A stretch of DNA of 64,000 nucleotides from positions 54,244-118,243 of IMG/VR virus record IMGVR_UViG_3300036770_003093. One strand, 5' to 3'. The notes beneath the pieces are model-generated. The model was not told the origin of the DNA. It saw only the letters and a program-made list of their open reading frames with translations, and ran no database searches. The position numbers and the translations under genes were made by a program. This DNA comes from a virus. Numbering within the stretch: position 1 is the stretch's first letter; each line of letters opens with the position of its first letter. Below, piece after piece: positions 9,751 through 17,090 of this stretch.

Positions 9751-10124
9751 TGTAATTGATCTTTATACAAATTAAAATCATCGTCAAACGTATCATATGA
9801 AACAGTTATCTCTTCATCAGGATAAATATCTCTAGAAGCAATCATTTTATCTTCTTCAAACACTACACAATTTGGATTAGATGTATGATTCTGAAAAACT
9901 GAATGATCACAAGATGAATAATAATAATCACCATCTCTCCAAAAATATTTATCTATATGCTTTTGCTGAACGTGATTTAAAGTCTCATATATGTCTTTGT
10001 GAAACTTTATATCTAAACCTTCAATAAACTGCCATATAACAGTATTTTTTGGTATGAGCTCGTTAGCAAATAGACCAAAACCTTTTCCTGGTGATTCTGA
10101 TATGTATGTTTCTACTAGTAACAT
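9744..10124 (-). CDS. SET-domain protein (probable lysine methyltransferase)
   Basis: 126 aa, nearly a bare SET domain. Diagnostic motifs: GKGFGLFA at 13-20 (SAM-binding GxG region), NHTSNPNC at 79-86 (the NHxxxPNC pseudoknot motif), and DEEITVSYDTF at 103-113 (the E-[ILV]-x-x-x-Y catalytic end). All three key blocks are intact, so the enzyme is probably active; the post-SET cysteines are absent. It overlaps the next gene (9750) by 7 nt and the upstream one (10124) by 1 nt, so it belongs to the packaging operon. The substrate is unknown: it could be a virion or host protein such as a capsid, HU-like or ribosomal protein. Confidence 0.85.
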   Translation of the reverse strand: MLLVETYISESPGKGFGLFANELIPKNTVIWQFIEGLDIKFHKDIYETLNHVQQKHIDKYFWRDGDYYYSSCDHSVFQNHTSNPNCVVFEEDKMIASRDIYPDEEITVSYDTFDDDFNLYKDQLQW

Positions 10125-10747
10125 TAGTCCTTATTGTTAATATTATAATAGTAACAATCAGTGTCTTCACTTACCCATTTATCAGAAACTGTTTCTACAG
10201 ATGGTAGATCTTCATCAACTTTTATTCTTTTCAACTCAAAAGGAAAATCTTTTGTAATCCAATTTGAATCTCTCCAAACTATTCTATTATTAGGTTGACA
10301 TAGTAAATAACCGTCATCTGCAACTAGTATGTGTCCACATTTATAATCAGAAGGTTCATCAGAATAAGAGTTGTTATACCAATCTACAGTCATTAAATAA
10401 GTAGCCCATACTTTAGAACCGTCTTTTAATATAACTTGACAACGCTTTTCATATAAATAGTCATAAATGGTAACAGAAACGTTTTCACTAAAGCAGTCCC
10501 AAAGCTGTTTAAAATCATAAGGAATATCATTTGTAGGAATCTTTATAAATATCTCAGACATAGGAACCCTTGATCTAAGCATACCATAATCTGTCATAAC
10601 ATGAAAGGTTAAAATCTTCATTGTTAATGACTGTATAGCAAAGGCATAACAGTTATGATAAGTGTTTTTATCAGCAACATCTTTTGTAAAATGAGATGCT
10701 CTTACAAAGCACTTGAAACTCTTTATATTTTCGTTTAGAATAGCCAT
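10124..10747 (-). CDS. Hypothetical protein next to the SET gene
   Basis: 207 aa, aromatic-rich (many Tyr, Trp, Phe), no signal peptide or membrane helix. Several cysteines (13, 33 and others) do not form a clear zinc site. Its start overlaps the preceding nuclease stop region closely and its end overlaps the SET gene by 1 nt, so the two are translationally linked. I do not recognise the family. The tight coupling with SET makes it a candidate partner or substrate of the methyltransferase (inference). Confidence 0.7.
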   Translation of the reverse strand: MAILNENIKSFKCFVRASHFTKDVADKNTYHNCYAFAIQSLTMKILTFHVMTDYGMLRSRVPMSEIFIKIPTNDIPYDFKQLWDCFSENVSVTIYDYLYEKRCQVILKDGSKVWATYLMTVDWYNNSYSDEPSDYKCGHILVADDGYLLCQPNNRIVWRDSNWITKDFPFELKRIKVDEDLPSVETVSDKWVSEDTDCYYYNINNKD

Positions 10748-11554
10748 TTATGATAGATGTTTGATTATATCTACGACTTCTCTTTTCAAATAGGGTACAT
10801 TTATTACGTTAACTCTTTTGACAATAAAGTCTCCGCGCTCATCTTGATGATAAATTGGGTTACCATACTTATCCTCAGCTTTCTGTTCAAACTCAATATG
10901 GTGAATCTGCATGTTACCTGGTTTATATCTTGGATTATGCTTCAAGATAATATACATGTAAATACTGAGTTGTAATGCATAATGATTAAAGTTACAATCA
11001 TCTAGATGACCCAAAGGTTTCTGCATCTTCTTGGTTACACCCTCCCAAGTTTTAAAACCCTCGCGCTTAATCTCCTTGTTTGTCTTATAGTCAATGATGT
11101 TAACCTTTGAGTTAACCACCTCAATTCTATCAGCCTGGCCGCATATACCTGCTGATTTAAGATAAACAAAGTGCTCTGGGTAAATACCCTCAACAAGATT
11201 TTGATCGGGTGCATGCTTGATACCATCAAACTCAATAGGCTTGACAATCTGTAGTTGTCTACCCTCTAGTGTAATGTTATCACATGCGTATAGGTCATTC
11301 TCTCTTTGTTGGTGGTAGAAGGTGCCCATGGACATCGCGCGATCAGATTCATTTTTCCAAATCTGTTGAATCTCAGCTGGCGCCATACCATACCACTTAG
11401 ACCTCTTGTTTTGAGAAGACTTCTTTGATTGAGCCACAGGATCAAATGGCTCTTTGAACTTGCTAATAACTGATGTTACACTAGTCCACTGAATGTTTTC
11501 GTTTTCATTAGTCGAAAGGTAGGTGTGTGTCTCCGGGATAAATTTGACTGCCAT
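10748..11554 (-). CDS. PD-(D/E)XK nuclease (RecB/Cas4-like)
   Basis: 268 aa. The core reads SAGICGQADRIEVV followed by a strand and IIDYKTNKEI, the D...(D)xK signature of the RecB-type nuclease fold, then a C-terminal helix with LQLSIYMYIL (the Q-Y motif seen in Cas4/RecB nucleases). An N-terminal HTYL...SVTSVISKF block also fits this subfamily. I chose the ATG at 11554 (MAVKFIPETHTY) rather than one 63 nt further upstream because the fold starts there. It overlaps the zinc protein gene by 47 nt. A nuclease of this type beside terL occurs in crAss-like phages; it may process DNA for packaging or recombination. Confidence 0.8.
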   Translation of the reverse strand: MAVKFIPETHTYLSTNENENIQWTSVTSVISKFKEPFDPVAQSKKSSQNKRSKWYGMAPAEIQQIWKNESDRAMSMGTFYHQQRENDLYACDNITLEGRQLQIVKPIEFDGIKHAPDQNLVEGIYPEHFVYLKSAGICGQADRIEVVNSKVNIIDYKTNKEIKREGFKTWEGVTKKMQKPLGHLDDCNFNHYALQLSIYMYIILKHNPRYKPGNMQIHHIEFEQKAEDKYGNPIYHQDERGDFIVKRVNVINVPYLKREVVDIIKHLS

Positions 11555-11729
11555 GATTAAGATTAATTGAGTTGTCGTTTGAGTTGAAACATTCCACATA
11601 TCTTGGTGGTAAACCATTTAACTCGCTGATTATGCGAGTGCCTTTGCATGTGGGGCAAATAGCATCTGATGAAACAGGGTTTGAAAATAAACCTGTACCA
11701 TTACAAATAGGGCATTTTTGATAAGACAT
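11508..11729 (-). CDS. Small zinc-finger protein (DnaJ-type CxxC repeats)
   Basis: 73 aa. Two CxxCxGT units at 6-12 (CPICNGTG) and 25-31 (CPTCKGTR) match half of a DnaJ zinc domain, so one zinc ion is probably bound. The remainder is polar and likely disordered. The ATG shares a base with the upstream stop, and its 3' end overlaps the nuclease gene by 47 nt. It may act as a zinc-stabilised adaptor or a partner of the nuclease; no specific function is known. Confidence 0.75.
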   Translation of the reverse strand: MSYQKCPICNGTGLFSNPVSSDAICPTCKGTRIISELNGLPPRYVECFNSNDNSINLNHGSQIYPGDTHLPFD

Positions 11730-12049
11730 TAGTATTCTAGATTAAGATCGTTTTTAACTTGTTCTTCTGTTTCTTCATCTGTTAGTGCATCCCAGCGATT
11801 ATCATCGCAGGCACTAGACAAAGAACGCGTTTTCCATTTAAGATTACAACCACATAGCCCACAACAAGGTTGCGTGCCGGGCATTAAACAAGATGCACCC
11901 TCTCTATCAATGTGGGGACACTTGTTACAAATAGCCATGCGTACATCAGCTACTTGCTCAATAGATTCTTTGGTAATAATAGAGTTCTTAATACCCTCAA
12001 GAATCTTTTTTTTGTTCTTCCAAATCTTTAATATATCTGTTTTTTTCAT
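11729..12049 (-). CDS. Cysteine-rich zinc-binding phage protein
   Basis: 106 aa. A basic helical N-terminus (1-35) is followed by a cysteine cluster: C41, C44, C54, C62, C63, C66, C68 and C81, including CNKCPH and CCGLCGCNLKWKTRSL. The number and spacing suggest two metal sites. This family is common near terminase genes in Bacteroidota phages. It overlaps the HU-like gene by 53 nt in another frame and the next gene by 1 nt. Its function is unknown. Confidence 0.8.
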   Translation of the reverse strand: MKKTDILKIWKNKKKILEGIKNSIITKESIEQVADVRMAICNKCPHIDREGASCLMPGTQPCCGLCGCNLKWKTRSLSSACDDNRWDALTDEETEEQVKNDLNLEY

Positions 12050-12395
12050 CGTAAAAAGATTTCATGCGTTGTTTATCTTCTATAACCTGCTGTAGAGCAC
12101 GCTCAAGATCTACTAGTTCTTCTTCACAAATTTTTACAAGCTTGTAGTTTTGCATGGTATCACGCCGGGAATGCTCAATGATATTCTTATGAGTATCTAT
12201 CTTCTTCCTTACAGCGTTTTCTTTTAAGTTAAACTTACCAAGACCTTCTACAATAATTTGTTTGTACTTAAGACCAGTCAGAGCTTGACGTAACTCTTTA
12301 TAGTAAAAGTCTACTATTCGTGTAAGATCTGCTTCAGATATACCCATATCATCAGCAATCTCAGGAATAAATGACTTAAACTTATGAGGGGTCAT
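11997..12395 (-). CDS. HU/IHF-like DNA-binding protein
   Basis: 132 aa. Residues 8-70 fit the HU/IHF fold: two helices (DMGISEADLTRIVDFYYKEL), then the signature strand region QIIVEGLGKFNLKENAVRKK, where GLGKF corresponds to the GFG(T/S)F turn. Residues 85-130 form a charged coiled coil not present in host HU. IHF-like subunits near the packaging genes are a known feature of crAss-like phages. Likely roles are bending DNA for packaging initiation or nucleoprotein organisation (inference). It overlaps the upstream winged-helix gene by 14 nt and the downstream zinc protein by 53 nt. Confidence 0.78.
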   Translation of the reverse strand: MTPHKFKSFIPEIADDMGISEADLTRIVDFYYKELRQALTGLKYKQIIVEGLGKFNLKENAVRKKIDTHKNIIEHSRRDTMQNYKLVKICEEELVDLERALQQVIEDKQRMKSFYDEKNRYIKDLEEQKKDS

Positions 12396-12744
12396 GAGAT
12401 AACATTTTGATGTCTAAAAACACAGGATGTTGTATAACAACCTTTATTTCAGGATTTACGTAAATAGTCCTAGACTTCTTACGTTTAAGAACCAGATTCT
12501 TTGTCTGCAGTTTTACCACCAGGTTTCTTACAGATTGGGGGTTTGAGAGAATCTCGTGATTGACAATGTGGTCACAAAACGGGATCAACTCAAACTCCCC
12601 CAAAACTGCAAGATGTGATAAACATTCAATTTCAGTCTCAGTAATTTTTACACCATTAACTAAGCAATGATGCCAAAACTGATACTTAATGATATCAGCC
12701 AAATTTAATCTAGTTCTTTTTTGAACTTGATTAACTATAGCCAT
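12382..12744 (-). CDS. Winged-helix protein, probable transcription or packaging factor
   Basis: 120 aa. The middle and end (about 70-105, NPQSVRNLVVKLQTKNLVLK followed by a basic wing RKKSRTIYV) read like the recognition helix and wing of a winged HTH. The N-terminus has an LADIIKYQFWHHCLVNGVKIT helix pair. It lies between an HU-like gene and a short helical gene at the start of the packaging operon, so it could be a late regulator or a DNA-binding packaging component. The family is familiar from crAss-like phages; its function has not been established to my knowledge. Confidence 0.72.
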   Translation of the reverse strand: MAIVNQVQKRTRLNLADIIKYQFWHHCLVNGVKITETEIECLSHLAVLGEFELIPFCDHIVNHEILSNPQSVRNLVVKLQTKNLVLKRKKSRTIYVNPEIKVVIQHPVFLDIKMLSHDPS

Positions 12745-12745
12745 C

Positions 12746-13000
12746 TTAAGACTTTTTTAAATTACGAGACTTAGAACTAGGTTCTGGTGAAGGCTCTTCT
12801 TCAGGATCTGGCGCCATATATTGGGCTACCTTAACCTGAATCATAAACCGGTTAGCACGAGCTTCCTCAATTTTTGTAAGCAGTTCTTCATACTCTAGCT
12901 GCCTCTTTAAAAAGGGAATGGTTTCTTTGTAATGAGCACTTAGCTCCTCACGCCGGCGAACTAGTTCTTCAGGACTGATGTTTTCTTGTTGGTTTTCCAT
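12746..13000 (-). CDS. Small helical conserved protein, first gene of packaging operon
   Basis: 84 aa from the ATG at 13000 (an upstream in-frame ATG at 13027 lies inside the promoter, so it is rejected). The core is ELVRRREELSAHYKETIPFL plus a following LEYEELLTKIEEARANR helix; the tail is Pro/Glu/Ser-rich and disordered with a basic end. This is a recurrent family in Bacteroidota phages. Directly downstream of a strong promoter with a leader of only about 10 nt, it opens the operon that leads to terminase. Its function is unknown. Confidence 0.78.
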   Translation of the reverse strand: MENQQENISPEELVRRREELSAHYKETIPFLKRQLEYEELLTKIEEARANRFMIQVKVAQYMAPDPEEEPSPEPSSKSRNLKKS

Positions 13001-13016
13001 ATCATTAAAGTTTACA

Positions 13017-13047
13017 CAAATATACAAAAAATGTTTAAAGTGTACAA
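13017..13047 (-). promoter_or_regulatory. Bacteroidota-type promoter for the packaging/head operon
   Basis: On the minus strand TTG (13045-13047), a 20-nt spacer, then TATATTTG (13017-13024), which matches the primary sigma factor consensus of Bacteroidota (TTG / TAnnTTTG). Transcription would start near 13010, giving a leader of about 10 nt before the ATG at 13000. It overlaps the T-tract of the preceding terminator, so one operon ends where the next begins. Confidence 0.82.
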
Positions 13048-13077
13048 AAAGAAAACCCCGCAGTAAAAACTACGGGG
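13045..13077 (-). terminator. Intrinsic terminator of the lysis/fibre operon
   Basis: The minus strand has the stem CCCCGTAGT / ACTGCGGGG (one wobble pair), a TTTT loop, and then TTTTCTTTTT. It lies 27 nt after the stop of the spanin-like gene at 13104. Confidence 0.88.
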
Positions 13078-13103
13078 CTCTGTAACCAATTAAACACCTC
13101 ACT

Positions 13104-13523
13104 TTATGAGACACCAAATATAATAATTAAAACAACTAGTAAGCCACCTATTACGCTACCAATAGCTGTTCTTTTTTTGATCTTTCTCTCTAGCTTAGTA
13201 ATGTTTTCTTCTTTAGTGCTGATTATCTGTGTGTATACACTGTCTTTCTTGTTAATAAGAGAATCCTTGACCCCAAGTGTAGTTTGTAACTTTTTGTTAA
13301 TCACGATCAAATCCTGGCAGTTTCCTGCTACCTTTTCAAGACTATCTACTTGTATCTGGGCATATTCATGCTTTAGATAAAGCACATTTAGGTTACGCTG
13401 TTGCTGCTTAGTTATAGCGATAACTGTATCACTTTCCAGCACTAAAATCCTGGGATATCCAACCTGTGAAAAACACAAAGGAGGCAGAATCGCTAAGATT
13501 AGACACATAATGAATTTTTTCAT
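13104..13523 (-). CDS. Spanin-like secreted protein with C-terminal membrane helix
   Basis: 139 aa from ATG 13523 (MKKFIMCLILAILPPLCFSQ is a clear signal peptide; a more upstream ATG at 13550 would only add a polar stretch). The mature protein has a periplasmic coiled-coil stretch (about 35-110) and a C-terminal hydrophobic helix (TAIGSVIGGLLVVLIIIFGV). Signal peptide plus C-terminal membrane helix is the topology of a unimolecular spanin, but the expected lipobox is not canonical (PPLC). It lies beside a holin and a second membrane/coiled-coil protein, so a role in outer-membrane disruption is likely. Confidence 0.68.
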   Translation of the reverse strand: MKKFIMCLILAILPPLCFSQVGYPRILVLESDTVIAITKQQQRNLNVLYLKHEYAQIQVDSLEKVAGNCQDLIVINKKLQTTLGVKDSLINKKDSVYTQIISTKEENITKLERKIKKRTAIGSVIGGLLVVLIIIFGVS

Positions 13524-13788
13524 CACGCTGCTTTTTGATTTGTTTGACATTTGTAAGAGTTACATTTACCTGGTTTGAGATTTTATCAGCTTGCACATTT
13601 AAAGTTTTAATCTGATAATTTGTAGAATCAATCTTCTTACCAAGATTATAAACCTCCATCTCTAATTTTGTTGTAGAGATTTGCTCTTCATCTTCAGTAA
13701 GGTACCGGTCAAACATAAAGAATATGAGCATACCTATGCCAGCTAGACTAGCATAGCGCACAATTCTATCAAACTGCTCCAGGCTCAT
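13429..13788 (-). CDS. Inner-membrane coiled-coil protein, probable i-spanin
   Basis: 119 aa: one N-terminal membrane helix (about 11-27, YASLAGIGMLIFFMF) then a long coiled coil (30-95) with KLEMEVYNLGKKIDSTN and KISNQVNVTLTNVKQIKKQR. This is the i-spanin (Rz) topology. It overlaps the holin end by 20 nt and the downstream secreted protein start by 95 nt in a different frame, and such overlap is typical of Rz/Rz1 pairs. Function is inferred from topology and neighbours. Confidence 0.68.
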   Translation of the reverse strand: MSLEQFDRIVRYASLAGIGMLIFFMFDRYLTEDEEQISTTKLEMEVYNLGKKIDSTNYQIKTLNVQADKISNQVNVTLTNVKQIKKQRDEKIHYVSNLSDSASFVFFTGWISQDFSAGK

Positions 13789-14245
13789 TGTCTCTATGTT
13801 TTTTTAGGTTGATGATTACACCTATAGTTTTCTTAATGCTTCTAACAAACTCAAATATTCTTTCAGTAATACCTTTTCCAGTTTGCCATCTTACTTTTTC
13901 ATCAACAGAACTGTACTCTATCCAGATTATAAACAAAGCAGTGAATAGTGTAGATAGATATTCTTTAGGAAAGTACATCATCACAAAATCATTAAGGACC
14001 CAGCTATCTAACATAAAGATAAACGTGAGTCCTCCGCCGTATGTAAACATCTTGTTTACAAAACCTTTTCTTGTGATTTCACTAAGTACCTCTTTACCTT
14101 GTTTTTTCGCGTACCATCTTCCTGCAAAAGTATCTGCTACAACAGCAAAGAATACTAAAAGTAATAGTGGTACTAGTGGCATGAAGAATGTTATTACCAC
14201 TGATATATATGAAAGTAGAGTTGCTTTAAGATTTAGCTTTTCCAT
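13769..14245 (-). CDS. Holin
   Basis: 158 aa with three or four membrane segments (about 10-35 with FFMPLVPLLLLVFFAVVADT, 68-85, and 95-110) and a basic cytoplasmic tail. The VVADTFAGRWYAKKQG loop after the first helix is typical of the large holin family of Bacteroidota and Firmicutes phages. It would make the timed inner-membrane lesion that releases or activates the endolysin encoded at 16301-16813. Both spanin-like genes follow immediately. Confidence 0.8.
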   Translation of the reverse strand: MEKLNLKATLLSYISVVITFFMPLVPLLLLVFFAVVADTFAGRWYAKKQGKEVLSEITRKGFVNKMFTYGGGLTFIFMLDSWVLNDFVMMYFPKEYLSTLFTALFIIWIEYSSVDEKVRWQTGKGITERIFEFVRSIKKTIGVIINLKKHRDNEPGAV

Positions 14246-14287
14246 TTTGTTCTTGTTATCTTATAATATACAAATTATTCTTGGGTA

Positions 14288-15469
14288 TTACAAGAATGCA
14301 GCTAGCTGGGCGCCGGTGCTTTGAACAGTAGATGCATCTTTTAGTCTCTCTCCAATACTATTAGGTGTAGTAATACTTGCTAGTGGTACATTCCAGATGT
14401 CTGTAGGATTTAAATATGCTGTTCCTGTAGTATTATCAACAGGTACACCAAGGCTTACCGTATTTGCAGGTGGCACAGCGCATGTACCTGTTAGGTTATT
14501 TGTAGGGCCGTAAACAATACCAGTTCTTACGTTGTTGGTTGCAGGATGCCCAGTTGCAACGCCGGGGGTGTATAGGGTGTTGGTAGTTAGGTTTGATTTT
14601 CTGAACTCCCAAGAATTTACATTTTCAATAAATACAAAGTTTATAACTGTTGCCATTAGGCCATTTGATGCATTAAAAATATCGCCATACATATAAAGTG
14701 TAAGACCGCCAGCAACGCCGTATGAATTTGTATTTGCAGATAGCGAACCAGTTATTGTAACATTTGCAGTCCCCGATGACCTTATTGCTGTGCATGGATT
14801 TCCCAAATTATTCGATATGCCAGCCGTTACGTTTCCAATTATATTAACTGTATGGCTATTCCCTTGAAGCCCTATTCCAAAATTTGCGATGCCGCTGCCT
14901 CCAAAAACATTCCCAGCTATGTTGATAGTATTGCTATTTAAACCCTCAATACCATTTCCCAACCCAGCTGCACCTCCTGAACCAGCTTGCGTTCCACCAT
15001 ATACATCGCCAGTTAAATTTAAAGTTGCTGCGTTTGCAAGTTCTATACCCCTATAAGCTGTTGTTGTTACATTCCCAACAAAATTTAAAGTTGCACTTGA
15101 TGTTAATCTAACTCCAGCATTGAAGAGACTTCCTGATGTTACAACCAAATTACCATTTATGTTTACAATGTTTGGGAAAGATGCAGTTACTGATATTAAA
15201 TTATTGCCACTTGCATGAAACAAATCAGCATTTACCGTTCTTGATGTTGAAATAACACCAGCACCCCCAGCCGTTACTCCTGTTGCGCTGTTGTTTCTAA
15301 TCTGTAAAACCGTAACATCAACATCCATTTGCACGGTGAAATTGTTGAAATACACAACATCACTCGCCCCCGGCAACACCGTAGATGCGACATAGCTACC
15401 AGTCGAATCGTCTTGCCAAGTAGCCAATGCCGACCAGTTGCCGTTGGCTACCGCTTTGTAATTAGCCAT
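14288..15469 (-). CDS. Beta-helical tail fibre / receptor-binding protein
   Basis: 393 aa. An N-terminal module (NGNWSALATWQDDSTG...VLPGASDVVYF) resembles the G8-like start of bacterial beta-helix proteins: NWS...TW followed by P-x-x-x-D-x-V. Residues about 90-290 contain repeating short strands with Asn/Gly turns (NIVNINGNLVV, TLNLTGDVYGG, TINIAGNVFGG), typical of a right-handed parallel beta-helix. The C-terminus is globular. It is likely a host-recognition or depolymerising fibre; no catalytic residues can be assigned by eye. Confidence 0.75.
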   Translation of the reverse strand: MANYKAVANGNWSALATWQDDSTGSYVASTVLPGASDVVYFNNFTVQMDVDVTVLQIRNNSATGVTAGGAGVISTSRTVNADLFHASGNNLISVTASFPNIVNINGNLVVTSGSLFNAGVRLTSSATLNFVGNVTTTAYRGIELANAATLNLTGDVYGGTQAGSGGAAGLGNGIEGLNSNTINIAGNVFGGSGIANFGIGLQGNSHTVNIIGNVTAGISNNLGNPCTAIRSSGTANVTITGSLSANTNSYGVAGGLTLYMYGDIFNASNGLMATVINFVFIENVNSWEFRKSNLTTNTLYTPGVATGHPATNNVRTGIVYGPTNNLTGTCAVPPANTVSLGVPVDNTTGTAYLNPTDIWNVPLASITTPNSIGERLKDASTVQSTGAQLAAFL

Positions 15470-15471
15470 GA

Positions 15472-15765
15472 TTAAAGACCTTTTGCGTTAATATACTCTT
15501 GAACTGCCTCAGTAATCTTAGCAAATGCTTTTAATGCATCTGCATCACCTGAAGTAGTAACATCACCATATACAACAGGAACGTCATATTGTGATGGATC
15601 TTCAGGTCTAATTACATTTCCATTTTCATCATGGGTGTAATACTGCAATCTAATGGCTACAGTTTGCCCAATTTCAGCTTCTCTGAACAATGGCATTGAT
15701 GAAAGAGATGCTGCTACCTTGTTGTAGGTAACATCATCTACTGTAATAGGTTTATTTGTGTTCAT
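15472..15765 (-). CDS. Small hypothetical protein in the fibre module
   Basis: 97 aa, acidic, with a beta-rich centre (EIGQTVAIRLQYYTHDENGN) and a C-terminal helix (DADALKAFAKITEAVQEYIN). It starts 5 nt after the upstream gene and ends 2 nt before the fibre gene, so it may be a fibre chaperone or a minor fibre component. I do not recognise its family. Confidence 0.7.
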   Translation of the reverse strand: MNTNKPITVDDVTYNKVAASLSSMPLFREAEIGQTVAIRLQYYTHDENGNVIRPEDPSQYDVPVVYGDVTTSGDADALKAFAKITEAVQEYINAKGL

Positions 15766-15770
15766 AGTTT

Positions 15771-16304
15771 TTAAGTATAAGGTACAATATATCTGTCATC
15801 CCAGGCAACATTGTTAGCATTCAACACAGTTGTTGAGCCATCATTGTTTACCTGTATTCTTTTTATATCCCAATAGGGATCGCTTGTTGATACACCAATT
15901 GGTGCCACCCCGCAATAACTATAGGGACTTACCCAGTCACTTTCTGTTTGTAAGAGAAGCTGCCCCGGGGAATAAGTTGCCGTTAATCTATTCGTCCAAG
16001 CTACATTATAAGCTGACGAAAATATAACGTCTCCTGTATTTGTAATCTCTAGTCTATCAATCTGCCATACAGGATCTGTTTCTTGTGCTCCCGTGGGCGC
16101 GGTGCCACAATATGAATATGGAGCAACCCAATCATGGCGATATTCACCAACTACAGGAATGCCTCCACCACCACCAGATACAGGTTTGTAAGTACCATCA
16201 TCGGCCAAATACATGTTTCCACCACCACCTTTTGTGATGATTTCTAACACATCCCAGTTAAAATGAACGTGCTCTTTTACTCTATTGGCCCAGGTTTGTT
16301 TCAC
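15771..16304 (-). CDS. Fibre-module protein with a tandem internal repeat
   Basis: 177 aa. A short N-terminal head (MKQTWANRVKEHVHF, then GGGG-containing linker around 25-50) precedes two homologous repeats at about 59-111 and 124-176. Each contains W-V-[AS]-PYSYCG-x-AP, a D-P-x-W-x-I-x-R-[LI] block and NVAW-[TD]-[ND]-R. The repeat seems to be a small beta domain with one conserved cysteine. The Gly-rich YLADDGTYKPV segment is typical of virion proteins of Bacteroidota phages. Role: probably exposed virion or adhesion module. Confidence 0.75.
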   Translation of the reverse strand: MKQTWANRVKEHVHFNWDVLEIITKGGGGNMYLADDGTYKPVSGGGGGIPVVGEYRHDWVAPYSYCGTAPTGAQETDPVWQIDRLEITNTGDVIFSSAYNVAWTNRLTATYSPGQLLLQTESDWVSPYSYCGVAPIGVSTSDPYWDIKRIQVNNDGSTTVLNANNVAWDDRYIVPYT

Positions 16305-16813
16305 AATCTTACGTACTCTGTACCGGGGATAAAATCTTTAGCATTATAACGACGAAGTAACTCTTTGTTAGATAAGCCAAAGGTTTTTTCAAAGTGAGGT
16401 CTATCTATAAATTTCCAATCACCACCCCATGCCCAACCATGAGCTTTGAAGATCTTTACTACCTCCATCCAGTCACTTACTTTATCGCCATCAAAGTCTT
16501 TCTTATAGTCCCATGATGCGTGTCTCTTATCAACAATAAGGCATATATCTAAAGCTAGACCATAGTTATGATAAGATTGGCCACCTTTAGCATTGGTTAC
16601 CTTACCAATGCGATTACCAAAACTATCAAACAAAACAGTTCTACCTTTAGCATAGAGCTCATCTTGCTCCTTGAAAGTGCGTAGAGTATAAGCAAAGCGA
16701 CATGTAGCGCGGCCAGATAACGCCGGTACTATCTCTTCAATGTATATTGCGCGTACCTCATCTCTAAGTTGAGGATGTAAATGCTCAATTCTTCCTAGTG
16801 TTACTGCATCCAT
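16301..16813 (-). CDS. Endolysin, M15-family peptidase
   Basis: 170 aa, zinc D-Ala-D-Ala carboxypeptidase / L-Ala-D-Glu endopeptidase type (VanY, CwlK-like). The metal ligands are visible: H82 and D89 in SYHNYGLALD (SxHxxGxAxD) and H140 in DRPHFE; the WGGDW block (129-133) precedes it as in CwlK and T5-type endolysins. It cuts the peptide part of peptidoglycan. No signal peptide, so it needs the holin at 13769-14245. It overlaps the next gene by 4 nt. All key residues are intact. Confidence 0.9.
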   Translation of the reverse strand: MDAVTLGRIEHLHPQLRDEVRAIYIEEIVPALSGRATCRFAYTLRTFKEQDELYAKGRTVLFDSFGNRIGKVTNAKGGQSYHNYGLALDICLIVDKRHASWDYKKDFDGDKVSDWMEVVKIFKAHGWAWGGDWKFIDRPHFEKTFGLSNKELLRRYNAKDFIPGTEYVRL

Positions 16814-16823
16814 TTTTTTGGTT

Positions 16824-17090
16824 TTAAGGATTGTTTTCTTCTATTGGTGAAACTGGTGGTACCCAAGGTATCATGGGCAAATCCTTCACCCACAAAAAAT
16901 CTTCGTTCACAGTCTGATCTACTTCCTCAACTGAGATAACCCAATTGCTCGGATCATTGCCATCTTCAACAGGATTAAAATAGCTGTCAGGGGCATACAT
17001 CTTCCCTGAAATCTCATCTTTCTGCTGAGTCGTAATTAAAGCTACAAACTGAGACTCCTGCCCAAGCGGTATTTCATTTCTTGCTATCAT
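16824..17090 (-). CDS. Small acidic fibre-module protein
   Basis: 88 aa, acidic, with several Pro and Trp residues (PWVPPVSPIEENNP at the end). The N-terminus (IARNEIPLGQESQFVALITT) is strand-like. It overlaps the upstream lectin-like gene by 4 nt, indicating co-translation. Similar small proteins accompany fibre genes in Bacteroidota phages, but no function is known to me. Confidence 0.68.
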   Translation of the reverse strand: MIARNEIPLGQESQFVALITTQQKDEISGKMYAPDSYFNPVEDGNDPSNWVISVEEVDQTVNEDFLWVKDLPMIPWVPPVSPIEENNP

